From NCBI GenBank assembly GCA_905221605.1, contig CAJNDS010002533.1, positions 70,001 through 134,000 of the forward strand: a stretch of 64,000 nt of DNA. The letters are read 5' to 3'. The translations under genes were made by a program, and so were the position numbers. Numbering within the stretch: position 1 is the stretch's first letter; each line of letters begins with the position of its first letter. The notes under the pieces were generated by a model. It saw only the letters and a program-made list of their open reading frames with translations. It was not told the origin of the DNA and searched no databases. This DNA is from Symbiodinium natans (taxonomy: Eukaryota > Sar > Dinophyceae > Suessiales > Symbiodiniaceae). This document shows positions 30,952-40,741 of the stretch, piece by piece.

Positions 30952-31645
30952 CTTTGGGTTGAAGGTGGGCAGAGGTTGATAAGGTTCAAGTAGGGTTTAG
31001 GGTTTAGGATTTAGGGTTTAGGGTTTAGGGTTTAGGGTTTGGGGTTTGGGGTTTGGGGTTTGGGGTTTGGGCTTTAGGGTTTAGGGCTTCAGGGTTTAGT
31101 CTTTGTTTGTCAATTAAGTTTAGGGTTTAGGCTTCGTGAAGGGGGTTAAAAGGGTTTCGTCTTTAAGGACTACTTGGGGCTTAGAGTCCAATTAGAGCTT
31201 GAGGTTGTATCAGGGGTTTAGGGTTTCCTCCAATCAAGTTCGGATCTGGATCCCTCATCTAGACCCAAGAGTATCCCAGGAATAAAGAGGGTACCCTATT
31301 GGCTAAGATGGGTTTATAAAGGAACCGAAGCCCCCCCCCCAAAAAAAAAAAAAAAAAAATGGAGCCTCTTTGTTCGCTGTGCTTCATGTACCTACGCACA
31401 ACCATATAATGAGAAACACAACTTTTAAGATGGGGGCTCCTGACGCATGAGGCCCACCCCACCCCTACACCCAAGAACAGGGATCACGATTTCGAACACC
31501 CTCAAACCCTCAACGCAGCCAATACCCTAAACCCCCAACCCCTAATCCCTCCCTAGACCCTAAACCCTAAAACCTTAAACCCTAAACCCCAAACCCCAAA
31601 CCCCAAACCCTAAACCCTAAACCCTAATCCCCCTCCCCCCCCCAC

Positions 31646-31716
31646 CATGTCATCGGCCTCTGCGTGCATGCAGCTTGCGCCCGCAGGCGCAAGCGTTCCA
31701 ATAGTGCGGTATCTAC
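31646..31716 (-). CDS. Exon, helical, unknown
   Basis: CTCTGCAG|GTA acceptor and GACATG|GTGGGG donor enclose VDTALLERLRLRAQAACTQR PMT. The intron behind the donor is a C-rich stretch and heptamers. An F1 element starts 18 bases upstream of the acceptor. Confidence 0.45.
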
Positions 31717-32356
31717 CTGCAGAGGGGCCTTACAAGAAGGGGCCCCTTTTACTATACTAACTATATTTAAGAGACTTATAGCCTACGTACTTTAGGATCC
31801 TTATCATCTAATTTAGGGTCCTTATAACTCTACTTATAACTAGGGGGGGGGGGCCTCCTTGTAGGGAATCGTTAAGGATTTGCTTAGGGTTCAGGGTTCT
31901 TGTAAGCGGGCTACAAGTACAGTTATTATCTGGGTTATAAGTACCATGAACCTCCAAGTACCCCCGAAAATTCTGCAGAGGCTTGGACTTTTGGCGTGGG
32001 GGTTTCTTCTCGAACTGCTGCCTATTGCTATTAGGAGGATGTCAGGGGCTAGGTTTAGGGGCCGTTCAGATAGAAGAGTCGGGTTTAGGGATTTAGAAGA
32101 TGCCCCATGACATGACTTGTCATAGGGTTTGCAGGGTTCATTGGGTTTATGGGGTTTCTCGGCTTTCCAGGGCTTACAGGGTTTATAGGGATTGTAGGGG
32201 CTCATAGGTTACAGAGGCCGGTGGCCTCTTCATCTGTTACCCTTGTACCTGAATATAGCCCCATAGAAACCCTAAGAAACCCCCGCCCAAAAAAAACAGA
32301 AACCCTACTTAAAGAGACCAGCAACCCATGTAACTCATAGGGTTTAGGGGGTTCAG

Positions 32357-32432
32357 GACATGAATCAGACGGCAACTCTGCGAAAGTGCCTGCACCTCCA
32401 TTCAGGCCGGTCGACCCATGGCCTGCTACAAC
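32357..32432 (-). CDS. Exon, unknown
   Basis: GTTGCAG|GTT acceptor, then VVAGHGSTGLNGGAGTFAEL PSDSC. The downstream edge is uncertain. A 16-bp sequence (ACCTCCATTCAGGCC core) is repeated at about 32392 and 32438 around the exon start. Confidence 0.4.
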
Positions 32433-33520
32433 CTGCAACACCTCCATTCAGGCCTCTTCTTTAGGGTTTAGGGTTTAGGGTTTAGGATTTAGGATAGTTG
32501 TCTCTTAGTCCACTTTCCTGAGGGAGCTAGAGGTCAACATTCTTGACTATGGTACCCTACACCCTGAACCTTGAACCTTATAAGTCCTAAACCCTAAACC
32601 CTAAACCCTAAACCCTAAACCCTACACCCTACACCCTAAACCCTAAACCCTAAACCCTTAACCCAAACCGTTCCTAACCCCTAGAACAGGCACAGACTTC
32701 GCCACTGGTCGGTCATCGCCCTGATCGCCCAGGCCTTCTAGAGCCCAATAGGCTACGTAGCCTTGAGAATTACTTAGTTGGCCAGTAACCGGGGGGAATT
32801 AAAGGTTAACCTTTGGGATTATAAAGGGATTGTACTACCCCAAGATGGTTAAAGGTTACCTACTCTACTACTAGGCTTAAAACGTTAGCACATGGTGGCT
32901 GCCTTAAACCCTTAGGCCTAAAAAGCCTAAACCATAAACCCTAAACCCTAAACGCTAAACGCTAAACCACAACCTTCAGACTCCTCGAACTGTTGGCAGA
33001 CGTGGCGTCGAGGGTTCGAGGTTTCGAGCTTCCGGGCCGCTTGCCACGAAACCCTGAAAGGCTTCAGGGTTAAGGGTTTACTGTTTGCTCAAGAACCCGG
33101 TAAAATCAAGAATAGCAATCCCTAAAGGGCCCTTAAAAGCAAATAGTAGAAAGCCTTCTTTCTAAGTCTTACTACTATTTGCTTAAGAAACCAAACAACA
33201 GAGAGTAGTAATCCCTATAGGGCCCTTAAAGTTGCCTTAAAGCAAATAGTCTTAAAAACCTGGAAACCCTCATCCTAAACCCTAAGCCCTAAACCCCTAC
33301 ACCCTACACCTTAAACCCGAAACCCTAAACCCGACACCCTAAACCCTAATTAAACCCTGAACCCTAAACCCCTACACCCTAAACCCTAAACCCGTACACC
33401 CCTAAACCCCTACACCCTTAAACCCCAAACCCTACACCCTAAATCCTAAGCCTAAACCCTAAACCCTAAACCCTAAACCCTAAACCCTAAACCCTAAACC
33501 CTAAACCCTAAACCCTAAAC

Positions 33521-33566
33521 CCTCCTCTGTTAAGTCATCCTGAAGCTCCCTTCGACGCCCAGCCAT
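33521..33566 (-). CDS. First exon of a minus-strand gene
   Basis: ATG (CACACATGGCT) opens MAGRRRELQDDLTEE and ends in phase 1 exactly where GAGGAGG|GTTTAGGG begins, so the first heptamer of an 11-copy run would be the donor. Short, so chance is possible, but composition and edge are good. Confidence 0.45.
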
Positions 33567-33727
33567 GTGTATGGTTGAGGGGGTTCAGGGAGTCGAGTTT
33601 TCCACTGCCCAAACTCATGAGCCTATGATACATTGGGTTTGGGGTTTGGGGTTTGGGGTTTGGGGTTTGGGGTTTAGGGTTTAGGGTTTAGGGTTTAGGG
33701 TTGAGGGTTGAGGGTTGAGGGTTCGCA

Positions 33728-33841
33728 TCACAGGCACGACTTGGAGAGGACTGCGCGATCGGAGATTTTTGCTCGCTCGAACTCGAAAAGCACCACGGCG
33801 GACTGTGAGTGCATGTGCTTCGACCGCTTGCCAGGCAAGAA
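33728..33841 (-). CDS. Terminal exon at a duplicated heptamer insertion
   Basis: Frame FLPGKRSKHMHSQSAVVLFE FERAKISDRAVLSKSCL to TGA 33730-33728. Its 5' edge (GAGAAAG|TTC) lies inside one copy of a 22-bp duplication. Reading through the duplication as if the insert were absent continues the frame upstream as ASRKWTRKF. All three frames are open here, so the choice is not certain. Confidence 0.4.
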   Translation of the reverse strand, partial: FLPGKRSKHMHSQSAVVLFEFERAKISDRAVLSKSCL

Positions 33842-33931
33842 CTTTCTCGTCCATTTACGGTTTACGGTTTACGGTTTAGGGTTTAGCGTTTAGGGTTTAG
33901 GGTTTAGGGGAACTTTCTCGTCCATTTACGG
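33839..33931. repeat. Seven heptamers between perfect 22-bp direct repeats
   Basis: 33839-33860 and 33910-33931 are identical (GAACTTTCTCGTCC...TTTACGG). Between them 33861-33909 is exactly 49 bases: seven heptamers (TTTACGG x2, TTTAGGG, TTTAGCG, TTTAGGG x3). The repeat itself ends in TTTACGG. Confidence 0.97.
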
Positions 33932-35259
33932 CTTGCTTTTAGGGAACTTGTTCGAGGCTATTTTTGGTTGGTATCCGCGAAAGGGCACCCAGTATATATA
34001 TATATATACACATACACACACACACTCAGAACCCTATATGCCTATGTATATACACACACACGCACCTAGAGCAATCACAAGGCCCTACTTCAGAGGGGGA
34101 AATTCGCGAAATAGGGAAGTACACCTATTAGCTACTATACCGGAACCCCACCCTGCGGTAGTTGATCAAAATGCCTGTTCCCCAAGATAACCCTAAATTT
34201 TCCTTGTCAACATGCAGGAACCAACCTTAGACCCTAAACCCGATTAGTACCCTGAACCTCCAAGTACAGTGCCGAATTATCAGTTGCTCAGGTTTTTGTC
34301 TGCCAGCAGTGGCCGACAGCCTTAAACCCCCAACCCGGTAGCCCTAACGAAGTTTTGATTGTTTGCCCAAGAATAACCTAGCAAGAACAAGGGTACCCTT
34401 TTTGGTTTAAAGGGGCTTATGAGGGAGCCTAAACCCTAAACCATGGAATCAGGGCCTAATTTTTTGGTCCTAGATGAAGGCTACTTTCGTGAAGGAGTAT
34501 CACAAGTGCAAGGCTAGATGACGGGTAGAATTGTGGCGGCTGCAAAGCCAGAATTGGCGACAGCTACAACCTTGCTTTAACATTCGTGTTCTAGGGCAAG
34601 CGGTCGAGTAGCCCCCTTGGACATCAAAGCGTTTAATCCAACCCCTGGATCCATGCCACGAACCCTGTATCCAGAGCATGACGTACGTGTTCGGATAGAG
34701 ATTGCTCGAGGCAAGCCCCTAAAAACACACTTTGATGTTGTGCCCATCAGACGCGCTCACGGCATCTACCCTGGCAGCGGACACTTGCGGGGGGCCTTAA
34801 ACCTAAACCCGAAAAACGAAACCCAACAAATGGGGAAAAAAACCTTAACCCTAAACCCTAAACCCCAAAAGGTGTAATTTGAATTGGCTCTGAGCTACAC
34901 CAAACCACCAGGTCCTTTGGTTGCCCAAGGATGGAATTAAGTTACGTAAAAACTAGGTAGCCCAGCATGCCTCGGAGTTCTCCAGAAGAGCCCAATACCC
35001 TTTGAGGAAGGCATTTAGGGCTTAGAGGACAGCGATGTACAAGAATCCCTATGAAATTACTGTTCAGAGTTTAGCGATGTAATTGTTGTGTGTGTAAGGT
35101 TTGTTAAGGGTTTGTAGGTTTGGGGTGGCCCGGTTTTTGTCGGCCCGACAATGAATGAAGCCCTCAACGACATCAACCTCTGAACGCTGACACCAGGCTT
35201 TTGTTCAGGTTTAGACGGTCGTCCGAGCTATGACACAACAAACAGCGCATGATCTGCGC
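33842..35259. other. Spacer with ambiguous long frames
   Basis: 34596-34800 is open on plus (LDIKAFNPTPGSMPRTLYPE, HDVRVRIEIARGKPLKTHFD) and 34712-34500 on minus (LASSNLYPNTYVMLWIQGSW, after TTTTTAG), each over 65 codons. The plus frame reads more like protein; the minus fits the block. 33985-34075 is a TA/CA microsatellite. F6 sequence at 34365-34475, F2 end at 34252-34268, F5 fragment near 34985-35030. Confidence 0.4.
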
Positions 35260-35944
35260 CTAATCGACGTCCTCGCCATCTTCCTGCATGTTCAGAGGCA
35301 CCTCAAACAAAAGGCTGCAGGTTTGCCAGTGTGGAGTTTTTTTCTGGAGCAACCCCCCAGGTACCGTTCACATTGTGCATGGTTTGGGGGATTCAGCGGC
35401 TTGAATTAGGGTTAGGGTTTAGGGTTAAGGGTTAAGGGTTAAGGGTTTAGGGTTAAGGGTTCAGGGTTTAGGGTTTAGGGGACTAGCCAGTAGAAAGGTG
35501 TTCATGGTGTCTTTAAAAGGGGTTTTTGAAGGTATCTAAACGGTCTGGGCTCAAAATGCACCTCGCAACCTAAACCCGGTGGGTCCAGCTTAACCTAGAA
35601 CGGGTTCTTGGTAGCTTGGTAGCAAACTATATCGGCTCAGGGTGTGTAGGGTTGATATGTTGCCACTTACTTAGGCTCCTGCATTGAAGAGAAACCACGC
35701 CTTCCACATTCTTTGAGGGCGGTGCTGTGAATGGTCTTGACGACACGACAACTTTCCCCACTTCTGGTAGGCTTCTTTGGGACCATGCCTCCAAAGAGCC
35801 CTTTATAATATCACCTTAGATCAGAAGAAGGACCCCTGTGAAATTTCAGGCTTATGCAAGTTGGCACCCATACAACCATCCACCTTTAGGAGCAAAGAGG
35901 TAGGGGGGACATTGGGTAACCACTGCAATTCTACAGCTCCCGAC
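35260..35944 (-). CDS. Gene 3' part, three exons to stop
   Basis: Exons 35944-35868, 35763-35671 and 35314-35260 (TAG) join in phase (0/2, 2/2, 2/stop), 75 codons with stop. Splice sites are good: CTTCATAG|GT, GGTTGTATGG|GTGCC, CTACCAG|AA, GCCTAA|GTAAGTGG (perfect GTAAGT) and ACCTGCAG|CC. Peptides: VGSCRIAVVTQCPPYLFAPK, CRVVKTIHSTALKECGRRGF and LLFEVPLNMQEDGEDVD. Acidic C-terminus. The second intron (35670-35315) carries a GGGTTAA/TTTAGGG run. No recognised family; upstream exons unknown. Confidence 0.55.
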
Positions 35945-36717
35945 CTATGAAGTGCGCAGCATGGTTTAGGGCTTCGGGTTTAGGGTCTCTAGAGGTTGCT
36001 ATAAACCACCTCTTTTGGCATCTTCCCTTCCCGGATCTTGGAAAAAAAGGGCTCCCCAAACCCAAGGGTGCAACTTGGGAATCCCAAGGTACGGTCCCAT
36101 GATAGACCAACCGATCGGTTTAGGGTTTAGGGTTTAGGGTTTAGGGTTTAGGGTTTAGGGTTTAGGGTTTAGGGTAGCTACATGGTTCCTTACTATGGGC
36201 CCTTTGATTGGGGGGACCCTTGTATACCCCCCTGTATACCTCATAAAACCCAAGGGCCCCATACTTCGGAGCCCTTTCAAGAAGGTAAGGGACCTAAACC
36301 CTAAACCCCAATGTAACCTCTCTATACCCGACGCCGGGGTCCAGCAATGTGACTTTCTAGTTCTGAGGCCACTATTCCTTAAGAACCCCTAAGAAATAGA
36401 AGATAACAATCTCTATCTTGCCTTTATTCTAAGGAAGACTACTTACTAACTAGTAAGGGCTTGATTGGGAGTCACTCAGCCACCCTGCACTATACTCCCC
36501 AAAAAACGGCGGAGAAGGAATTCTTAAAGGGCTCCAGATACACCAGCAACCAACTAAATCCTAAAGGGGACGACAGCAACCCCACACACTAAACCCTAAA
36601 CCCTCAACCCTATAAACCCCCAGCCCTAAATCCTAAACCCCCAAACCTACATGGGCTATTGTACCCTATAACCCCTTAAAAAGACCCTTTATAGGGTTGG
36701 TTAGGGGATTATAAGGC
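35945..36717. other. Repeat-rich spacer
   Basis: Heptamer run at 36117-36175, an F12-type element at about 36186-36294, an F4 fragment at 36370-36455 and degenerate CCCTAAA at 36580-36650. No coding island could be supported. Confidence 0.5.
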
Positions 36718-36845
36718 CTAATCGCCCATGCTGGAAAGGCTTGGGAACCGCACTGTCTCGGCCTCATCAGGCGCAGGGCGCTTCGCTGTGGATGGCGACC
36801 GCTTGCCCATGGATGGCGAGGCTTTCGACGAGGCTCCCGACTTGG
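36718..36845 (-). CDS. Terminal exon, Ser/Lys-rich
   Basis: CCCCTTGCAG|CC acceptor, then KSGASSKASPSMGKRSPSTA KRPAPDEAETVRFPSLSSMG D and TAG (36720-36718), 42 codons with stop, phase 1 start. Low-complexity basic/serine tail as in nuclear or cytoskeletal proteins; function not known. An F2 half-element begins about 40 bases upstream at 36888. Confidence 0.5.
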
Positions 36846-37329
36846 CTGCAAGGGGTTTCGGGTGCCTCTCAGGGTTTAAGGTTTATATACTTGAAGGTTC
36901 ATGGTACTTACGAACCAAGTATAACTGTACTTATAACCCTACTTAAAATAACCCTAAAGGGCCTTATAGGGCTTCAGGGTTCAGGGTTTGGGGCGCGCGC
37001 GCGCGCGCGCGGGTGGCAGGCGGGCGGGCGGGCGGTGCGTGCACGCGTGGGTGCGTGGATGCGCAGGTGCGCGGGTGCGCGGGGTGTGCGGTGCGGAGGT
37101 GCGCGGTGCGCGGGTGTGTGCGTGCATGCGTGCATGCGTGCGTGTGTGCATGCGTGTGGTGGTGCATGCGTGCATGGTGGGGGTGGGGTGGGGGTGGGGG
37201 TGGGGGGGGGGTGGGGGTGGGGGGGGGGTGGGGGTGGGGGGGTGGGGTGGGGGTGGGGTAAAGTGGGGGTGGGGGGGTGGTGGGGTGGGGTGGGGGTTGG
37301 GTGGGGCGGGGTGGGGGTGGGGTGGGCGC

Positions 37330-37371
<42 letters not shown>

Positions 37372-37827
37372 TGGGTGGGTGGGGGGTGGGTGGGGGGGTG
37401 GGTGGGGGGGGGGGGGCGGGGGGCCTTCTAGAAATTATCTGGCTTGTTGAAACGTGTAGAGGCTTAGAGGCTTTTGGGGTGCATAGGGTGTATGGGGTTG
37501 AAGAGGTGCAAGACCCCGCCCTAAACCCAAAATAAGGCCAAGGCTTTGTCGTGCTTAGTATTCTCGATTCAGGGCAGAGAGAGGGTTATTCAGGGTTTAG
37601 GGCGTTGGGTTTAGGGAGGGATATAGGGGATCCTAACCCCTGGCCCTTCTCGGGTATTACTGGGCATCCTGGAATTTCGGGTGTGGCTTTAACAGGACAA
37701 ACCATGACAACACAACTCAATAAAATCCATCCCCCCAGGCTGGAGGTTGCAGGTTTGGGCGGTTGAGGAGGCGTTGGGGCGACGAATTTGAGGGCGCATT
37801 TCTTCGAGAGGCACAGGGAGGGACGTG
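36846..37827. repeat. Low-complexity G/T/C intron or spacer
   Basis: (GC)n at 36996-37010, GTGCGTGCAT-type repeats 37030-37170, GGGGT/GGGGGT repeats 37170-37325, (TG)n 37333-37369, then more GGGGT to 37425. Long glycine, valine and histidine ORFs here are artefacts. 37586-37800 on minus holds a possible exon (TSSLGGWILLSCVVMVCPVK). Confidence 0.8.
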
Positions 37828-38937
37828 TCACCAAATCGTGGGAACATTGCATTGACCAGCAGAATTGTCGCCAAAGCAGACCAGTTGACCATCTTTACGA
37901 ACCGCACAGGTATAAAACACACCAGCATAGACTGCCGAAACTGGTCCTAAATCCGCAGGCGCATCAGATGCCCCGAGGGGGTTGGATCCGAAGCACACCA
38001 GCTGAGCATCTGATCTTACAGCGCAGGTATAATCTTCACCCACGGCGACTGACAAAACTGGTCCCAAATTCGCTGGCACATCACACGCAGTGGGAGAGTC
38101 GTTCCAACATCCAAAGCAGACCAAGCGGGCATCTCGGCCCACTGCACAGGTATGTGTTGCGCCCGTCGAGACTGCCAAAACAGGCCCCAGATCAGCGGGC
38201 ACATGGCGAGGGCACGAGGCCTTTCGACCAAATTGGTGACCGAAGCAGACCAACTGAAAACTTACTCCCACTACACAGGTATGCGACAAGCCCGCAGAGA
38301 TTGCCAGCACTGGCCCAAAGTCCGCCGGCACGTCGCATTGCCCAGAACCAGTATTGCCAAAGCAAACCAAGTGGCCCTCTGCCCTCACGGCACAAGTGTG
38401 ATCATGGCCTGCGGCGACTTCCAAAACTGGTCCCAAATCCACAGGCACGTTGCATTGCCCGTAATTGTTTAGTCCAAAGCAGACTAGATGGCCATCTTTC
38501 TTTATGCCACATGTGTGACCTCCACCTGCTGAGACTGCCAGAAGTGGGGCAAGATCTGCTGGCACATCGCATTGCCCATTTTTGTTGGATCCAAAGCAGA
38601 CTAGATTACCACCTGTCTTCAATGCGCAACTGTGATCATTGCCCACGGAAACTTCAAGTAAAGGCCCGGCAGGCATCGCCCTTTGTGCGCCTTGGGCCGG
38701 GTGTCCAGATGAGCCAGCCTCTCTGCGACTCCGGGATGAGGCTGCCATCGATTTCGTGACTTTTATTGGGGTGACCATCCCGGGGTTGATCATTTCCGGG
38801 ATGGCCGGCCTCAACGCTGCGACACAACCTGGAGGACAAAAAACTTCGGCGCATCTGGAAACGATTCTCGCAAGCACCCAGGTCACCACCACAAAGCGCA
38901 GAGTCCGACGGAATTCACTCGAAGCCCTTTCCCACAT
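37828..38937 (-). CDS. RCC1-like seven-bladed beta-propeller protein
   Basis: Uninterrupted frame of 369 residues. Residues about 92-369 are seven repeats of 39-43 residues with the pattern GPVLxVSxGxxHTCAVxxDGxLVCFG...GQCDVPADL, the RCC1/BLIP-II style, one per propeller blade; seven matches the RCC1 fold. The N-terminal 90 residues include a hydrophobic stretch (LRFVVVTWVLARIV) that may be a signal anchor. RCC1-type propellers serve as Ran exchange factors, parts of HERC-type ligases or general interaction scaffolds; no HECT or other catalytic part is seen, so binding or scaffold is the safest role. ATG 38937 is the first Met after an in-frame TGA near 39000. The last blade ends CNVPTIW-stop; a donor (ATTTG|GTGACAC at 37831) could extend it. 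It follows the exon ending at 39005 by 67 bases. Confidence 0.85.
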   Translation of the reverse strand: MWERASSEFRRTLRFVVVTWVLARIVSRCAEVFCPPGCVAALRPAIPEMINPGMVTPIKVTKSMAASSRSRREAGSSGHPAQGAQRAMPAGPLLEVSVGNDHSCALKTGGNLVCFGSNKNGQCDVPADLAPLLAVSAGGGHTCGIKKDGHLVCFGLNNYGQCNVPVDLGPVLEVAAGHDHTCAVRAEGHLVCFGNTGSGQCDVPADFGPVLAISAGLSHTCVVGVSFQLVCFGHQFGRKASCPRHVPADLGPVLAVSTGATHTCAVGRDARLVCFGCWNDSPTACDVPANLGPVLSVAVGEDYTCAVRSDAQLVCFGSNPLGASDAPADLGPVSAVYAGVFYTCAVRKDGQLVCFGDNSAGQCNVPTIW

Positions 38938-39004
38938 GGCACGGAGGATGCTGGAACAGGCAGTCCAAGTATATGCTATCGCTTCTAGGTTGAAGTTTCA
39001 GGGG

Positions 39005-39207
39005 TCATGATGAGTTTATGGGTATAACGTGGAAGTCACGCTGCAAAGCAACGTCCATTCTGAAACACGGCAAGTCTTCTGAGCACTTCACGTGGCCTGC
39101 GACTCTGGTCAGAAAAGACTTGGCAGCACTGACTCCGCACCTATACTCTATGCCAGAAGCTACGAGTGCTTTCATGTACAACGCATCTTCGTGGCTTTCG
39201 TACAAAA
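39005..39207 (-). CDS. Terminal exon, unknown
   Basis: Minus frame DALYMKALVASGIEYRCGVS, AAKSFLTRVAGHVKCSEDLP, CFRMDVALQRDFHVIPINSS and TGA. About 65 codons of ordinary composition. The 5' edge is placed after CGAAAG/CACGAAG; the frame continues upstream through a TATA/CACA-like microsatellite and is not trusted there. Same direction as, and 67 bases before, the propeller ATG. Confidence 0.5.
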
Positions 39208-39439
39208 AACTATACACTAGAGTATATACACACGCAAGACTGTCCGTGAGTGAGTGTGATATAAAAGTGTGCAAAATGTGTGTACGCGTGTGTGATGTAG
39301 CTTGGTGCGGTGCAAGACAGTGTCGTGCTAGGATGGTCCTTTGAACCCTCGGAAGAATGTTCCCGAATATGATCCTCTTAAACCCAAAACGGGAAAACAT
39401 AAAGTATTCCAAGGGCCTGCAAAGAGTTCGTGTTTGTTC

Positions 39440-39575
39440 TGTTTTTACCCTAAAGCCTAAAGCCTAAAGCCTAAAGCCTAAAGCCTAAAGCCTAAAGCCT
39501 AAAGCCTAAAGCCTAAAGCCTAAAGCCTAAAGCCTGAAGCCTAAAGCCTAAAGCCTAAAGCCTAAAGCCCAAATC
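39440..39575 (-). repeat. (CCTAAAG)n variant array
   Basis: About 18 AAGCCTA heptamers. A matching array of the opposite strand, (GGGCTTA)n, lies at 39933-40025, so the variants TTTAGGC and TTAGGGC face each other about 360 bases apart. Confidence 0.95.
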
Positions 39576-39812
39576 CCAGCCCCTAAACCCTAGACCCTAA
39601 GTTTTGGGAGTTAGGCTCCAAAGGCCTGGTTGTTGGTGTCGGAGCAGGAGGAGTCGCATCTTTTTCAAAGATGCGAGGTGCCGAACATAACCACGAATTT
39701 GCTTCGCAACCCCCACAAAAAAAAACACAAACAAAGAGCATAAACATGACTGAGAGTTTTTTTCACTTTTAGAGAAGAAGTACTGCCCTTATTAAGGAAG
39801 AACGTGTTTTGG

Positions 39813-39814
<2 letters not shown>

Positions 39815-39846
<32 letters not shown>
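39815..39846. repeat. Poly-G run of about 30
   Basis: Interrupted once near 39818, otherwise pure G. A poly-C run of about 22 lies at 40387-40412. Confidence 0.9.
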
Positions 39847-39847
<1 letters not shown>

Positions 39848-39932
39848 CAACTCGTAGATAAGGCTGCCGCCGTTCTCTTCTTGACGCCCTTTCCCTTCCC
39901 TGCGCGGGCGAGGTCAGCTCGATTCAGAAAAG

Positions 39933-40082
39933 GGCTTAGGGCTTAGGGCTTAGGGCTTAGGGCTTAGGGCTTAGGGCTTAGGGCTTAGGGCTTAGGGCTT
40001 AGGGCTTAGGGCTTAGGGCTTAGGGTTCAGGGTTTAGGGCTTAGGGTTTAGGGTTTAGGGCTTAGGGTTTAGGGTTTAGGGT
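39933..40082 (+). repeat. (GGGCTTA)n then TTTAGGG array
   Basis: Twelve to thirteen GGGCTTA units followed by mixed TTTAGGG and TTCAGGG units. Confidence 0.95.
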
Positions 40083-40151
40083 TCAAGATGTGTCGTCATG
40101 GGCTATAGTAGAGACGGCCACGGGTCATGATTTAAACACCCTGTAGTACTA

Positions 40152-40252
40152 TAGACCCTACCCAAGGGCTCCTATGTAGTACCATTTTGGGGTAGTATAC
40201 TAGTATTCCCTATAACTAACCCAAAAAGCAACTACATTGGAGCCTTTGGGTA
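40152..40252. mobile_element. F3 small inverted-repeat element
   Basis: ACCCAAGGGCTCCTATGTAGTACC ... GCAACTACATTGGAGCCTTTGGGT: strong terminal inverted repeat, reference copy of F3. Confidence 0.8.
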
Positions 40253-40277
40253 AAGCCTAAACTACAAAACCCAAAAC

Positions 40278-40357
40278 CATTCGAGCCCCGAATTCCCGCC
40301 TTTCGCAGCATTGACTTCTGCAATGGCTTTCTTCGTGGCCTGGGCCAAGTCATCTAG
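40278..40357 (-). CDS. Exon, helical
   Basis: CAAGACAG|CTA acceptor, LDDLAQATKKAIAEVNAAKG GNSGLE, donor GAATG|GTTTTGGG. Phase 0 in, 2 out. Amphipathic helix. Next to the chain 40742-44918 but phases do not join directly, so an exon is missing between them. Confidence 0.45.
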
Positions 40358-40741
40358 CTGTCTTGGGTGGAAGATCTACTAGGGCCTCCCCCCCCCCCCC
40401 CCCCCCCCCCCCACCCGGACCCCAAATCAGCCCTCTTATGTGATGGAGATATACCTTTCAACCCTTGCTTTTTTCCTCAACGCCTAAACCCTAACCCTCA
40501 GGGCTGGGGAGGGGGAGCGAATGCAAAGGAGGAGGGCCACGGCTTCGACTCTCTAGCATTTGGCGCGAGGGTTTGGGGCCCCCCAGCTCCTAAACTCTCC
40601 ATCGCAAACCATGAATGGACGCCATCATTCCTGAAAATAAATAAGCAGCAAGAAGCGGCAAAAGCAAAAGCAGGGTTTGGGGTTTAGGGTTTTAAGGGTA
40701 AAGGGTAAAGGGTTTAGGGTTTAGGGTTTAGGGTTTAGGAC

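Larger units (their letters stand above)
29336..33520 (-). other. Minus-block region with exon candidates and repeats
   Basis: Unjoined minus candidates besides those listed separately: 29623-29570 (TQEKLRGVAFAAFFGL, GC donor), 30412-30362 (MRTWRKDCSEFAFE, donor GAAAG|GTGGTG), 32742-32688 (KAWAIRAMTDQWRSLC) and 33060-32985 (GFVASGPEARNLEPSTPRLP). Repeats: TATG/ATAT microsatellites 30040-30250, heptamer runs 29838-29925, 30540-30580, 30770-30870, 30990-31085, 32585-32660 and 33440-33520, an F6 copy at 31255-31345, an F1 copy at 31734-31868, and an F4 pair at 33082-33250. Confidence 0.4.

Noticed and set aside
36981-37535. Gly/Val/His ORFs up to 264 codons
   Set aside because: Produced by GT and GGGGT repeats without stop codons.
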